A stretch of DNA of 64,000 nt from the NCBI GenBank assembly GCA_963709655.1, contig CAVPXF010000039.1, forward strand, positions 62,001 to 126,000, read 5' to 3'. The stretch is from Roseiarcus sp963709655. GTDB lineage: Bacteria > Pseudomonadota > Alphaproteobacteria > Rhizobiales > Beijerinckiaceae. Shown piece by piece: positions 48,720-56,007 of this stretch. Numbering within the stretch: position 1 is the stretch's first letter; every line of letters begins with the position of its first letter. The notes under the pieces are model-generated. The model saw only the letters and a list, made by a program, of their open reading frames with translations, did no database searches and was not told where the DNA came from. Made by a program: the position numbers and the translations under genes.

Positions 48720-49556
48720 ATGGAGACGGCGTCGATGTCCGGGCCCGCCGCGACCGCCCTCAAACCGGCGCCGGCTGAGGAGCCTGCGATCGAAGTCAGC
48801 GACGTGTCGCTGCGCTTCGAGACGCGCGACGGGCCGGTCGAGGCGTTGAGCCACGTGAGCCTGAAGGCAGCGCGCGGCGAGTTCGTCTCCTTTATCGGCC
48901 CCTCGGGCTGCGGCAAAACGACGCTCTTGCGCGCGGTCGCCGACCTCGAGACGCCGACCGAGGGCGACATCCGCGTCGACGGGATGAGCACCGAAGAGGC
49001 GCGGCTCAAGCGCCGCTACGGCTACGTCTTCCAGGCGCCGGCGCTCTACCCGTGGCGGACGGTGGCGGCCAATATCGCGCTGCCGCTCGAGATCATGGGC
49101 TACTCGAAGGCCCAACGCGCAGAGCGGGTCGCAAAGGGCCTCAAGCTCGTCAACCTCGACGGCTTCGGCGCCAAGTTCCCGTGGCAATTGTCGGGCGGCA
49201 TGCAGCAGCGCGCCTCGATAGCCCGCGCCCTCTCTTTCGACCCCGACATTTTGCTGATGGACGAGCCGTTCGGGGCGCTCGACGAGATCGTGCGCGACAT
49301 GCTGAACCAGCAATTGCTGCAGCTGTGGGACGTGATGGGCAAGACGGTGCTGTTCGTTACCCATTCGATTCCGGAGGCGGTGTTCCTGTCGACCCACATC
49401 GTCGTCATGTCGCCGCGCCCGGGGCGGATTACCGACATCATCGAATGTAACTTTCCCCGCGACCGGCAACTGGAGATCCGCGAGACGCCCGAGTTCCTGG
49501 CGGTCGCCAACCGCGTGCGGCACGGCCTGCGCGCAGGGCACTCGTATGACGCATAG
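48720..49556 (+). CDS. ABC transporter ATP-binding protein (NitT/TauT type)
   Basis: A 278-residue ATPase of a NitT/TauT/SsuB-like importer. Walker A is GPSGCGKTT, the Q-loop is YVFQAPALYPWRTV, the signature LSGGMQQRASIARAL and Walker B ILLMDEPFGALD, with H-loop THS. It lies 13 bases after hydA and overlaps the first permease gene by 11 bases. The setting makes pyrimidines or their derivatives the likely cargo. Confidence 0.94.
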   Translation: METASMSGPAATALKPAPAEEPAIEVSDVSLRFETRDGPVEALSHVSLKAARGEFVSFIGPSGCGKTTLLRAVADLETPTEGDIRVDGMSTEEARLKRRYGYVFQAPALYPWRTVAANIALPLEIMGYSKAQRAERVAKGLKLVNLDGFGAKFPWQLSGGMQQRASIARALSFDPDILLMDEPFGALDEIVRDMLNQQLLQLWDVMGKTVLFVTHSIPEAVFLSTHIVVMSPRPGRITDIIECNFPRDRQLEIRETPEFLAVANRVRHGLRAGHSYDA

Positions 49557-50469
49557 CGCTGCGGTCTGCGCAACGACGCGGCTCGAACTCCAACGGCCCG
49601 CCATGAAGTCAGTCGTCCCGATCTCGACCGTCATCCTCGCCATCGCCGTTTTCTGGTACGTCGCGGCGGCGCTGATGAACGCGCCGCTGCAGCGCGACGC
49701 CTACGCCAACGCCGGTCGCACCGACTACTCGACGCGAGATCTGATCGTCAATTCGCTCAACATGGAGCGGCCGAAACTGCCCGGCCCGCACCAGGTCGCG
49801 ATCGAGATGTTCAGGCTCATCGTTGCGACCGCCCCGACCTCGAAGCGCAGCCTCGTCTATCACGGGCTGATCACGCTCGAGGAGACGCTGATCGGCTTCG
49901 TCTTCGGCGCCGCGCTCGGCATCGGCCTTGCGGTCCTGATCGTCTCGGTGCGCTGGCTCGACCGTTCGCTCACCCCTTGGCTCGTCGCCTCGCAGACGGT
50001 GCCGATCATCGCGCTGACCCCGATGATCGTGGTCATCCTCGCTCAGTTCAACGTCACGGGCATCGCGCCCAAGGCGGCGATCGCGGCCTATCTGTCGTTC
50101 TTCCCGATCACCGTCGGCATGGTGAAGGGCTTTCGCGCGCCCGACCCGCTTCAGCTCGACCTGATGCGCACCTATTCGGCGTCGCAGACCCAGACCTTCG
50201 TGAAGCTGCGCGCCCCCGCCAGCACGCCCTATTTCTTCGCCAGCATGAAGATCGGCGCGGCCGCCGCCCTGGTCGGCGCCATCGTCGCCGAGGTCAGCAA
50301 GAGCGAGGACGGCGGCCTCGGAGCGCGCCTGCTCGCCGGCTCCTATTACGGGCAGACGGTGCAGATTTGGGCCGCCCTCTTCGCCGCCGCCGCCCTATCC
50401 GGGGCGCTCGTCGGCGTCATCGGCCTCCTCGAGCGCGTCGCCGAGCGCCGGATGGGATTCGCGCGATGA
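49546..50469 (+). CDS. ABC transporter permease 1
   Basis: A 307-residue inner-membrane permease with a BPD_transp_1 fold. It has an N-terminal helix (VVPISTVILAIAVFWYVAAALM), a soluble segment (about 45-100), then five further helices and the coupling-loop region KAAIAAYLSFFPITVGMVKGFRAPDPLQLDLMRTYSAS. The start at 49546 overlaps the ATPase end; ATG 49603 is an alternative without a ribosome site. It pairs with the next permease to form a heterodimer. Confidence 0.92.
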   Translation: MTHSAAVCATTRLELQRPAMKSVVPISTVILAIAVFWYVAAALMNAPLQRDAYANAGRTDYSTRDLIVNSLNMERPKLPGPHQVAIEMFRLIVATAPTSKRSLVYHGLITLEETLIGFVFGAALGIGLAVLIVSVRWLDRSLTPWLVASQTVPIIALTPMIVVILAQFNVTGIAPKAAIAAYLSFFPITVGMVKGFRAPDPLQLDLMRTYSASQTQTFVKLRAPASTPYFFASMKIGAAAALVGAIVAEVSKSEDGGLGARLLAGSYYGQTVQIWAALFAAAALSGALVGVIGLLERVAERRMGFAR

Positions 50470-51242
50470 TCGACCGGCGCCTCGCGGAGCTCGTGCCGCC
50501 GTTGCTGTTCGGCGTCGGCGTCCTGGCGCTCTGGGAACTCGCCGTGCGGGCCGCGAACGTCCCGGGCATCATCCTGCCCGCCCCGTCGGCGATCGCGGCG
50601 CGATTCGTCGTGTCGATCCCGACGCTCGCGGCCGATTTCTGGCAGACGATCAAGGGCGTGCTCGCCGGCTACGCGCTCGGCTCCGGGGCCGGGCTCGTGG
50701 TGGCGATCCTGGTCGACCGCTCGGACTTCCTGCGCCGCGGGCTGCTGCCGATCGGCAACCTGGTGTCCGCCCTGCCGATTGTCGGCATCGCGCCGATCAT
50801 GGTCATGTGGTTCGGCTTCGACTGGCCGTCGAAGGCGGCGGTCGTGGTCGTGATGACCTTCTTTCCGATGCTGGTCAACACGGTCGCGGGGCTCGAGAGC
50901 GCGAGCGCCATGGAGCGCGACCTGATGAAGACCTACGCCGCGACCGACTGGCAGACGCTGAGGGCGCTCCGCCTGCCCGCGGCGCTGCCGTTCATCTTCA
51001 ACGCCTTGAAGATCAACACGACGCTGGCCATGATCGGCGCGATCGTCGCCGAATTCTTCGGCACCCCGATCGTCGGCATGGGGTTCCGCATTTCGACCGA
51101 GGTCGGCCACCTCGGCATCGACATGGTCTGGGCGACGATCGTTGTCGCCGGGCTGACCGGATCGGCGTTTTATGGTCTCGTCGCCCTCATCGAACGGCGG
51201 GCGACGTTCTGGCACGCGTCCTTCCGGGCGAAGGAAGGCTGA
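50466..51242 (+). CDS. ABC transporter permease 2
   Basis: A 258-residue permease of the SsuC/TauC type. It shows the family start VPPLLFGVGVLALWELAVR, the IILPAPSAIAARF loop and the EAA coupling motif MVNTVAGLESASAMERDLMKTYAATDWQTLRALRLPAALPFIFNALK (core E and R residues present). The ATG overlaps the stop of the first permease (ATGA). Two different permeases fit a heterodimeric channel. Confidence 0.94.
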   Translation: MIDRRLAELVPPLLFGVGVLALWELAVRAANVPGIILPAPSAIAARFVVSIPTLAADFWQTIKGVLAGYALGSGAGLVVAILVDRSDFLRRGLLPIGNLVSALPIVGIAPIMVMWFGFDWPSKAAVVVVMTFFPMLVNTVAGLESASAMERDLMKTYAATDWQTLRALRLPAALPFIFNALKINTTLAMIGAIVAEFFGTPIVGMGFRISTEVGHLGIDMVWATIVVAGLTGSAFYGLVALIERRATFWHASFRAKEG

Positions 51243-51307
51243 GCTTCACGCCGCGGGGAAGTCAGGCGCGGCGTCGGGGATGGTGGTCAAAACGGAGGAT
51301 TCATGTG

Positions 51308-52303
51308 ATGAAAACGATCGGGTTCGGGTTTGCAGGCGTGGCGGCGATGCTGGCGGTCAGCGCGGCCCACGCGGCCGACAACAAGGTCACGCTGCAGCTC
51401 AAGTGGGTGCCGCAGGCGCAGTTCGCGGGCTATTACGTCGCCAAGGACAAGGGCTTCTACAAGGATGCCGGGCTCGACGTGACGATCAAGCCGGGCGGCC
51501 CGGACGTCGCGCCCGAGCAGGTGATCGCCGGCGGCGGCGCCGACGTCATCGTCGACTGGATGCCGGCGGCGCTGGCCGCGCGCGAGAAGGGCGCGCCCCT
51601 CGTCAACATCGCCCAGCCGTTCAAGCATTCCGGCCTCGAGCTGACCTGCCGCGCCGACACCGGCATCAAGAAGCCCGAGGACCTCAAGGGCCACACGCTC
51701 GGCGTCTGGTTCTACGGCAACGAATATCCGTTCCTGAACTGGATGGGCAAGCTCAACCTCAAGACCGACGGCTCGCCTAACGGGGTCAAGGTCGTGAAGC
51801 AGGGCTTCAACGTCGACCCGCTGCTGCAGAAGCAGGCCGACTGCATCTCGACCATGACCTACAACGAGTACTGGCAGGTGATCGACGCCGGCTACAAGCC
51901 CAGCCAGCTCGTCGTGTTCAAGTACGAGGACCAGGGCGTCTCGACGCTCGAGGACGGCCTCTATGTGATGCAGGACAAGCTCAAGGACCCGGCTTTCGTC
52001 GACAAGATGGCGAAGTTCGTCAAGGCCTCGATGGAGGGCTGGGACTACGCGCGCGCCCATCCGGCCGAGGCGGTGAAGATCGTGCTCGACAACGACACGA
52101 CCGGCGCCCAGACCGAGCACCACCAGACGCAAATGATGAGCGAGATCAACAAGCTCACCGAAGGCTCGGACGGCCGCCTCGACAAGGCCGACTACGACCG
52201 CACGGTCAAGACGCTGCTCACCGGCGGATCCGACCCGGTCATCTCGAAGGAGCCCGTCGGCGCCTATACGACCGTCGTGACCGACAAGGCGCTCGGGAAG
52301 TAA
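51308..52303 (+). CDS. ABC transporter substrate-binding protein (NMT1/THI5-like)
   Basis: A 331-residue periplasmic binding protein. Signal peptide: FGFAGVAAMLAVSAAHAAD, cleaved after about residue 22. The mature domain has the NMT1/THI5-like opening VTLQLKWVPQAQFAGYYVAKDKGFYKDAGLDV and the pocket region GGADVIVDWMPAALAAREKG. This group binds pyrimidine-like compounds such as thiamin precursors, which suits a locus for pyrimidine breakdown. GGAGG precedes the ATG. A hairpin follows 17 bases after the stop. Confidence 0.93.
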   Translation: MKTIGFGFAGVAAMLAVSAAHAADNKVTLQLKWVPQAQFAGYYVAKDKGFYKDAGLDVTIKPGGPDVAPEQVIAGGGADVIVDWMPAALAAREKGAPLVNIAQPFKHSGLELTCRADTGIKKPEDLKGHTLGVWFYGNEYPFLNWMGKLNLKTDGSPNGVKVVKQGFNVDPLLQKQADCISTMTYNEYWQVIDAGYKPSQLVVFKYEDQGVSTLEDGLYVMQDKLKDPAFVDKMAKFVKASMEGWDYARAHPAEAVKIVLDNDTTGAQTEHHQTQMMSEINKLTEGSDGRLDKADYDRTVKTLLTGGSDPVISKEPVGAYTTVVTDKALGK

Positions 52304-52320
52304 GACGCGAAAAGCCCCCT

Positions 52321-52338
52321 CCCCGCCTGCGTGCGGGG
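52321..52338 (+). terminator. Hairpin after the pyrimidine/ABC operon
   Basis: A 6-bp stem CCCCGC/GCGGGG with a CTGCGT loop, 17 bases past the stop of the binding-protein gene. The flanks (AAAAGCCCCCT before) are compatible with a weak terminator, but no U run follows. Confidence 0.4.
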
Positions 52339-52513
52339 AAGCGGGAGAATCGAAACCGACCCGGGGGACTTCGAGGCGACAGCGAGATCATGGCGCCTCC
52401 TCGGGCAGCAGCGCGTGTCCGTCCGGATGCTGCATCAAGCAGGCGCGCCCGCCCTCGGCGAGCGTGACCGCGCCGTCCCGGCCGTCGATAGCGCGCCGCC
52501 AGCGCCGCCGCGC

Positions 52514-54070
52514 TCATGCGCCGATCCTCCGGCCGATATGGTCTCCGACCCGCAGCGCGTTGGCGATGGCGGTCAGCGACGGGTTCACCGCGCCGATGCT
52601 GACGAAGAAACTGGTGTCGACGACGTAGAGATTGTCGAGTTCGTGCGCCTTGCAGTTGCGGTCGAGCACGGACGAGGCGGGATCGTCGCCGAATCGGCAG
52701 GTGCCCGCCTGATGGGCGCAGCCGGCAAGCGGAATCTCGGTACGCATATAGAGATCGCGCGCCACGAGATGTTGCTGCTGCAGGCCGATGTGCTCGAGCA
52801 TCGACCTCAGCTTGTCATAGAGCTTCTGCGTGGGAACCTGGTTGTTCGGCGTGTAGGCGAGCTTGAGACGGCCGTCGCTCTCGATCGTCACCCGGTTGTC
52901 CGGGTCGGGCAGATCTTCCGTGGTCAGCCAGAAATCGACGGCGTGCCTTGCGACTTCATCGAGAGCGCGGTCCGGCATGAGCGCGGTCAGCGCCGGCTTC
53001 TCGGCGCGATACATGCCCGCGAGCGTCTTGCCGATCATCTGGATGTTGCCCATCGGATAGGCAAAGCCCTCCATGCCGAAATAGAAGTCGTTCAGCGCCA
53101 GCGTCTTCTGAAACATCGTGTCGTTTGCGGTCAGCGACAGAGCCAGCACCGCCTGGCTGTTGTGGAACATGTAGTTGCGTCCAACCTGGCCCGATCCGTT
53201 GGCGAGTCCGTTCGGATGGCGGTCATTGGCCGAGCGTAGCAGCAAGGCGGCCGAATTGGCGGCGCCGCAGGAGACCACAACAATGTCGGCCTCGAAGCGC
53301 TGCGGCTTTCCGTCGACTTCGGCGACGACGCCGGACACTTCTGTCCCCGAGGCGTTCGTCTCGAGCGTGAGGGCGCGGGCTTTGCGCATGAGCGTGACGT
53401 TGGGCTTTTCGATCGCCGGTCGCACCGCGATCACCTCGGCGTCGGACTTCGCATGAACGAGACAGGGAAAGCCGTCGCAGGTCTGGCAGCGGATGCATGC
53501 GCTGTAAGGCATGTCCGCTTCGTTCATCAGCACGGCGGCTGGGGCGTGAAACGGATGATACCCTGCCGCTGCGAGGGCCTCGGCGAGCTTGGCGATGCGC
53601 GGCTCGTGCGAGACGGGCGGCCACGGATAAGGGGCGCTCGCCGGCGGATCGGTCGGGTCGACCCCGTGTTCCCCATGCACCTGATAGAGATGCTCGGCCT
53701 CGGTGTAGTAGGGCTCCCATTCGTCGTAGCCGATCGGCCAGGCGGGCGACACGCCGTCGTAGTGGCGCAGTTCGCCGAAATCCTCCTTCCGAAGACGATA
53801 GAGCGCGGCGCCGAACACCTTGGTGGCGCCGCCGACGAAGTAATGAACCTGGGGCTGGAAAGCCTTGCCGTCCGAGGTCAGCCAGGTCTCCGGCGAGACA
53901 TAACGGTTGACGCCGAAGACCTGTTCGACGCTCCAATTGTCCGCCTCGCGCGGCAGCCAGTCGCCGCGCTCGAGAATGAGAATTTTTTTCCCCGTGGGCG
54001 TAAGCCGGTGGGCCAGCGTGCCGCCTCCGGCGCCGCTGCCGATGATGACGACGTCATAGCGCTCCGGCAT
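52514..54070 (-). CDS. GMC-type FAD oxidoreductase
   Basis: A 518-residue glucose-methanol-choline family oxidoreductase. The FAD-binding motif DVVIIGSGAGGGTLA is at the N terminus. A Cys-rich segment CIRCQTCDGFPC lies in the middle (about 215-226). The C-terminal catalytic region has AGCAHQAGTCRFG and the late VVDTSFFVSIGAVNPSLTAIANALR. It lies five bases after the SDR gene and is likely its cotranscribed partner. The small Cys cluster and the HQAGT motif resemble gluconate/sorbitol-type GMC dehydrogenases. The substrate is unknown. Confidence 0.9.
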   Translation of the reverse strand: MPERYDVVIIGSGAGGGTLAHRLTPTGKKILILERGDWLPREADNWSVEQVFGVNRYVSPETWLTSDGKAFQPQVHYFVGGATKVFGAALYRLRKEDFGELRHYDGVSPAWPIGYDEWEPYYTEAEHLYQVHGEHGVDPTDPPASAPYPWPPVSHEPRIAKLAEALAAAGYHPFHAPAAVLMNEADMPYSACIRCQTCDGFPCLVHAKSDAEVIAVRPAIEKPNVTLMRKARALTLETNASGTEVSGVVAEVDGKPQRFEADIVVVSCGAANSAALLLRSANDRHPNGLANGSGQVGRNYMFHNSQAVLALSLTANDTMFQKTLALNDFYFGMEGFAYPMGNIQMIGKTLAGMYRAEKPALTALMPDRALDEVARHAVDFWLTTEDLPDPDNRVTIESDGRLKLAYTPNNQVPTQKLYDKLRSMLEHIGLQQQHLVARDLYMRTEIPLAGCAHQAGTCRFGDDPASSVLDRNCKAHELDNLYVVDTSFFVSIGAVNPSLTAIANALRVGDHIGRRIGA

Positions 54071-54075
54071 CGGCG

Positions 54076-54843
54076 TCAGAGCCCGACGCTGTTCTGCATG
54101 ATGCCGCCGTCGGCAAAGATAGTGGTCGCGGTGAGATAGCTTGCGCCGTCCCCGGCGAGGAAGACCACGACATTGGCGATCTCTTCCGGCCGCGCCATGC
54201 GCCCGAGCGGGATGGCGGCGTCGAGCTTCGCCATCAGGGCGGGATCCTTCATGGTCGACAGATTGATCGGGGTTGCGACCGCGCCCGGGCCGACGCCGAC
54301 GACCAGGACCCCATGCGGCGCCAATTCGACGCCGGCGGTTCTGGTCAGCATGCGCATGCCGCCCTTGGCCAGACAATAGGCGGTGTTCCCCGGCATCGGC
54401 CAGTCCTCATGGACGGACGTGATGTTGACGATTCGGCCGCCCCCGCCCTGCTTGATCATCTGCTTGGCGGCAAGCTGGGTTCCAAAAAATGCGCTCTTGA
54501 GATTGATCGTGAGGACCTTGTCGTACTGGGCCTCCGTCGTGTCGAGCACCGAGGTCCGGGTCTCGACGCCGGCGTTGTTGACCATGATGTCGAGGCGTCC
54601 GAACTTTGCGACCGCGGCGTCGATGAGCCGTTGCAGGTCCAAGATCCGGCTGACGTCCGCGTCCACGCCGATCGCCTGGTCGCCGAACGAAGCGATTTCG
54701 CGCTCGAGCGCCTCGGTGGCTGCCGGATCGGCGATGTAATCAATGACGATGCCGGCGCCGGCTCGTGCCAGACCGACGGCGATCGCCTTCCCGATTCCGG
54801 TGTTCCCGCCGGTGACGATTGCGACCTTGCCTTGCAACGACAT
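54076..54843 (-). CDS. SDR oxidoreductase (glucose 1-dehydrogenase-like)
   Basis: A 255-residue classical SDR. The cofactor motif is TGGNTGIG, followed by DADVS, VNNAGVE, the catalytic S in ITSVHED, Y and K in YCLAKGG, then PGAVATPIN and a C-terminal TTIFADGGIMQ. The arrangement (GGNTGIGKAIAVGLARAGAGIVIDY) is close to glucose 1-dehydrogenase-type enzymes. AAGGAACTCC precedes the ATG. It is first in a two-gene set with the GMC oxidoreductase. Confidence 0.93.
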   Translation of the reverse strand: MSLQGKVAIVTGGNTGIGKAIAVGLARAGAGIVIDYIADPAATEALEREIASFGDQAIGVDADVSRILDLQRLIDAAVAKFGRLDIMVNNAGVETRTSVLDTTEAQYDKVLTINLKSAFFGTQLAAKQMIKQGGGGRIVNITSVHEDWPMPGNTAYCLAKGGMRMLTRTAGVELAPHGVLVVGVGPGAVATPINLSTMKDPALMAKLDAAIPLGRMARPEEIANVVVFLAGDGASYLTATTIFADGGIMQNSVGL

Positions 54844-54940
54844 TGGAGTTCCTTCCTGGCCTAGCCGCCGAAAGCATGGGCCTTCAGACCACACGCGCCC
54901 GACCCGTCGAAGGGCGGGGGCGTCATACCGGCCGATCGCC

Positions 54941-55015
54941 GGTCATCCCTTGGGCGGTCATCTCTTGGGCGGTCATCTCTTGGGCGGGTAATCTCTTGGG
55001 CGGTAATCTCTTGGA
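54941..55015. repeat. 15-bp tandem repeat, about five units
   Basis: The unit GGTCATCTCTTGGGC is repeated at 54941, 54956, 54971, 54986 (one extra G) and 55002 (partial), with small changes (CATCCC, TAATCTC). It lies upstream of the SDR gene in a gene-free region. No binding protein is known for it. Confidence 0.85.
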
Positions 55016-55461
55016 ACGTCGACATCCGGTTGCTTCGCCTCGCGAGCCGCCGTGTCCAGCGGCCCGGCGTTTCTTGCCAATGTGACGTCTGCATTTGTCG
55101 CTTCCGCGCGTGACGAAACCATGACGCCGCTGTTGGGCGCGACAGGATGAGCGGGCGTCGCCTCGCAGACGTTTCATCAATGAGACTTGAAGCGGCGGAT
55201 TTTGTTCCGCTCGGTCTCGGCATGCGTCCGCCATTTTCGCGGGTCCGGACATGGCCGGTCGCGACCCGGGGAGCAGATGGGGGACGCTCCTCGACCGCCA
55301 ACCAGGGTCAGGGCGCGCGCCGAACGCCGGCCAGAAATCGCCGTGGCGGGATGGTCGCGGGCGCTCCTGGCGCTTCGGCGTGGCGGTCGCCAAGCCGAGG
55401 CGGGATTTTCAGGACCGCGAAAGCAGGAACAAGATCGCGCCCCGCGCGTCCTCGCTGCGTC
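55016..55461. other. Gene-free region
   Basis: About 450 bases between the tandem repeat and the end of the Asn-repeat protein gene. Open frames exist on the + strand but have no start signals or recognisable content. I see no RNA gene. Confidence 0.35.
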
Positions 55462-55923
55462 TTACGGACAGGTGTCCCAGAAGCCGTTCCGCTGGGTCGG
55501 GTCGGTGTAGTACCAGCACAGGCCCGGCTGGGGCGGCGGGGGCGCCCAGGCGACCGCCGTGCCGACGGCGAGGACGCCGATCGCCGCGCCGGCCGCGATC
55601 GCGCCGCCGGGCGCCCAGCGATAGGGCCGCCCGACCCAGGCGCCGCGATAGACGCCGCCGTGGTAGCCGACGTTGCGGTTGACGTTGACGTTGCGGTTGA
55701 CGTTCACGTTCGCGTTGCGATTGACGTTGCGGTTCACATTGACGTTCGCATTGCGGTTCACGTTGCGATTGACGTTCATGTTGCGATTGACGTTGTGGCC
55801 GCGATGGACGGCGTGGCCGCCGCCGCCGTGCCGATGCATCTGCGCCATGCCGGGCTCGGCGAGCGCCAGCACGGCGGCCGCGGCCATAGCGGTTATCGTC
55901 AGAAGTTTCGAAATCTTCGTCAC
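55462..55923 (-). CDS. Secreted Asn/Val/Arg-repeat protein (153 aa)
   Basis: A 153-residue precursor. A signal peptide (ISKLLTITAMAAAAVLALAEPGMAQ) is followed by a His/Gly-rich stretch (HRHGGGGHAVHRGHN) and a low-complexity region of NVNRN repeats (about residues 44-85). After it come GGVYRGAWVGRPYRW, a hydrophobic glycine/alanine segment (GGAIAAGAAIGVLAVGTAVAWA) and a short C-terminal domain with two cysteines (LCWYYTD and DTCP). The repeat is encoded by near-identical AACGTCAACCGCAAC units. The end resembles small envelope proteins of Rhizobiales. Function unknown; I infer a cell-surface or cell-wall-linked role. Confidence 0.8.
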   Translation of the reverse strand: MTKISKLLTITAMAAAAVLALAEPGMAQMHRHGGGGHAVHRGHNVNRNMNVNRNVNRNANVNVNRNVNRNANVNVNRNVNVNRNVGYHGGVYRGAWVGRPYRWAPGGAIAAGAAIGVLAVGTAVAWAPPPPQPGLCWYYTDPTQRNGFWDTCP

Positions 55924-56007
55924 TGGCTATCCTTTCGTGTCTGCTTTCGCATGGCTCTTTGGGTACGAGCGCCCGTCGGGCGACGTGTTGGTGAGCAACC
56001 CCGACGT

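Noticed and set aside
52404..52513. Possible small gene after the GMC oxidoreductase (minus-strand frame reading AIDGRDGAVTLAEGGRACLMQ)
   Set aside because: The plausible-looking frame has no start codon and is the read-through of the GMC stop; the overlapping ATG is in another frame. A frameshifted mini-gene is possible, but the support is too weak to list it.
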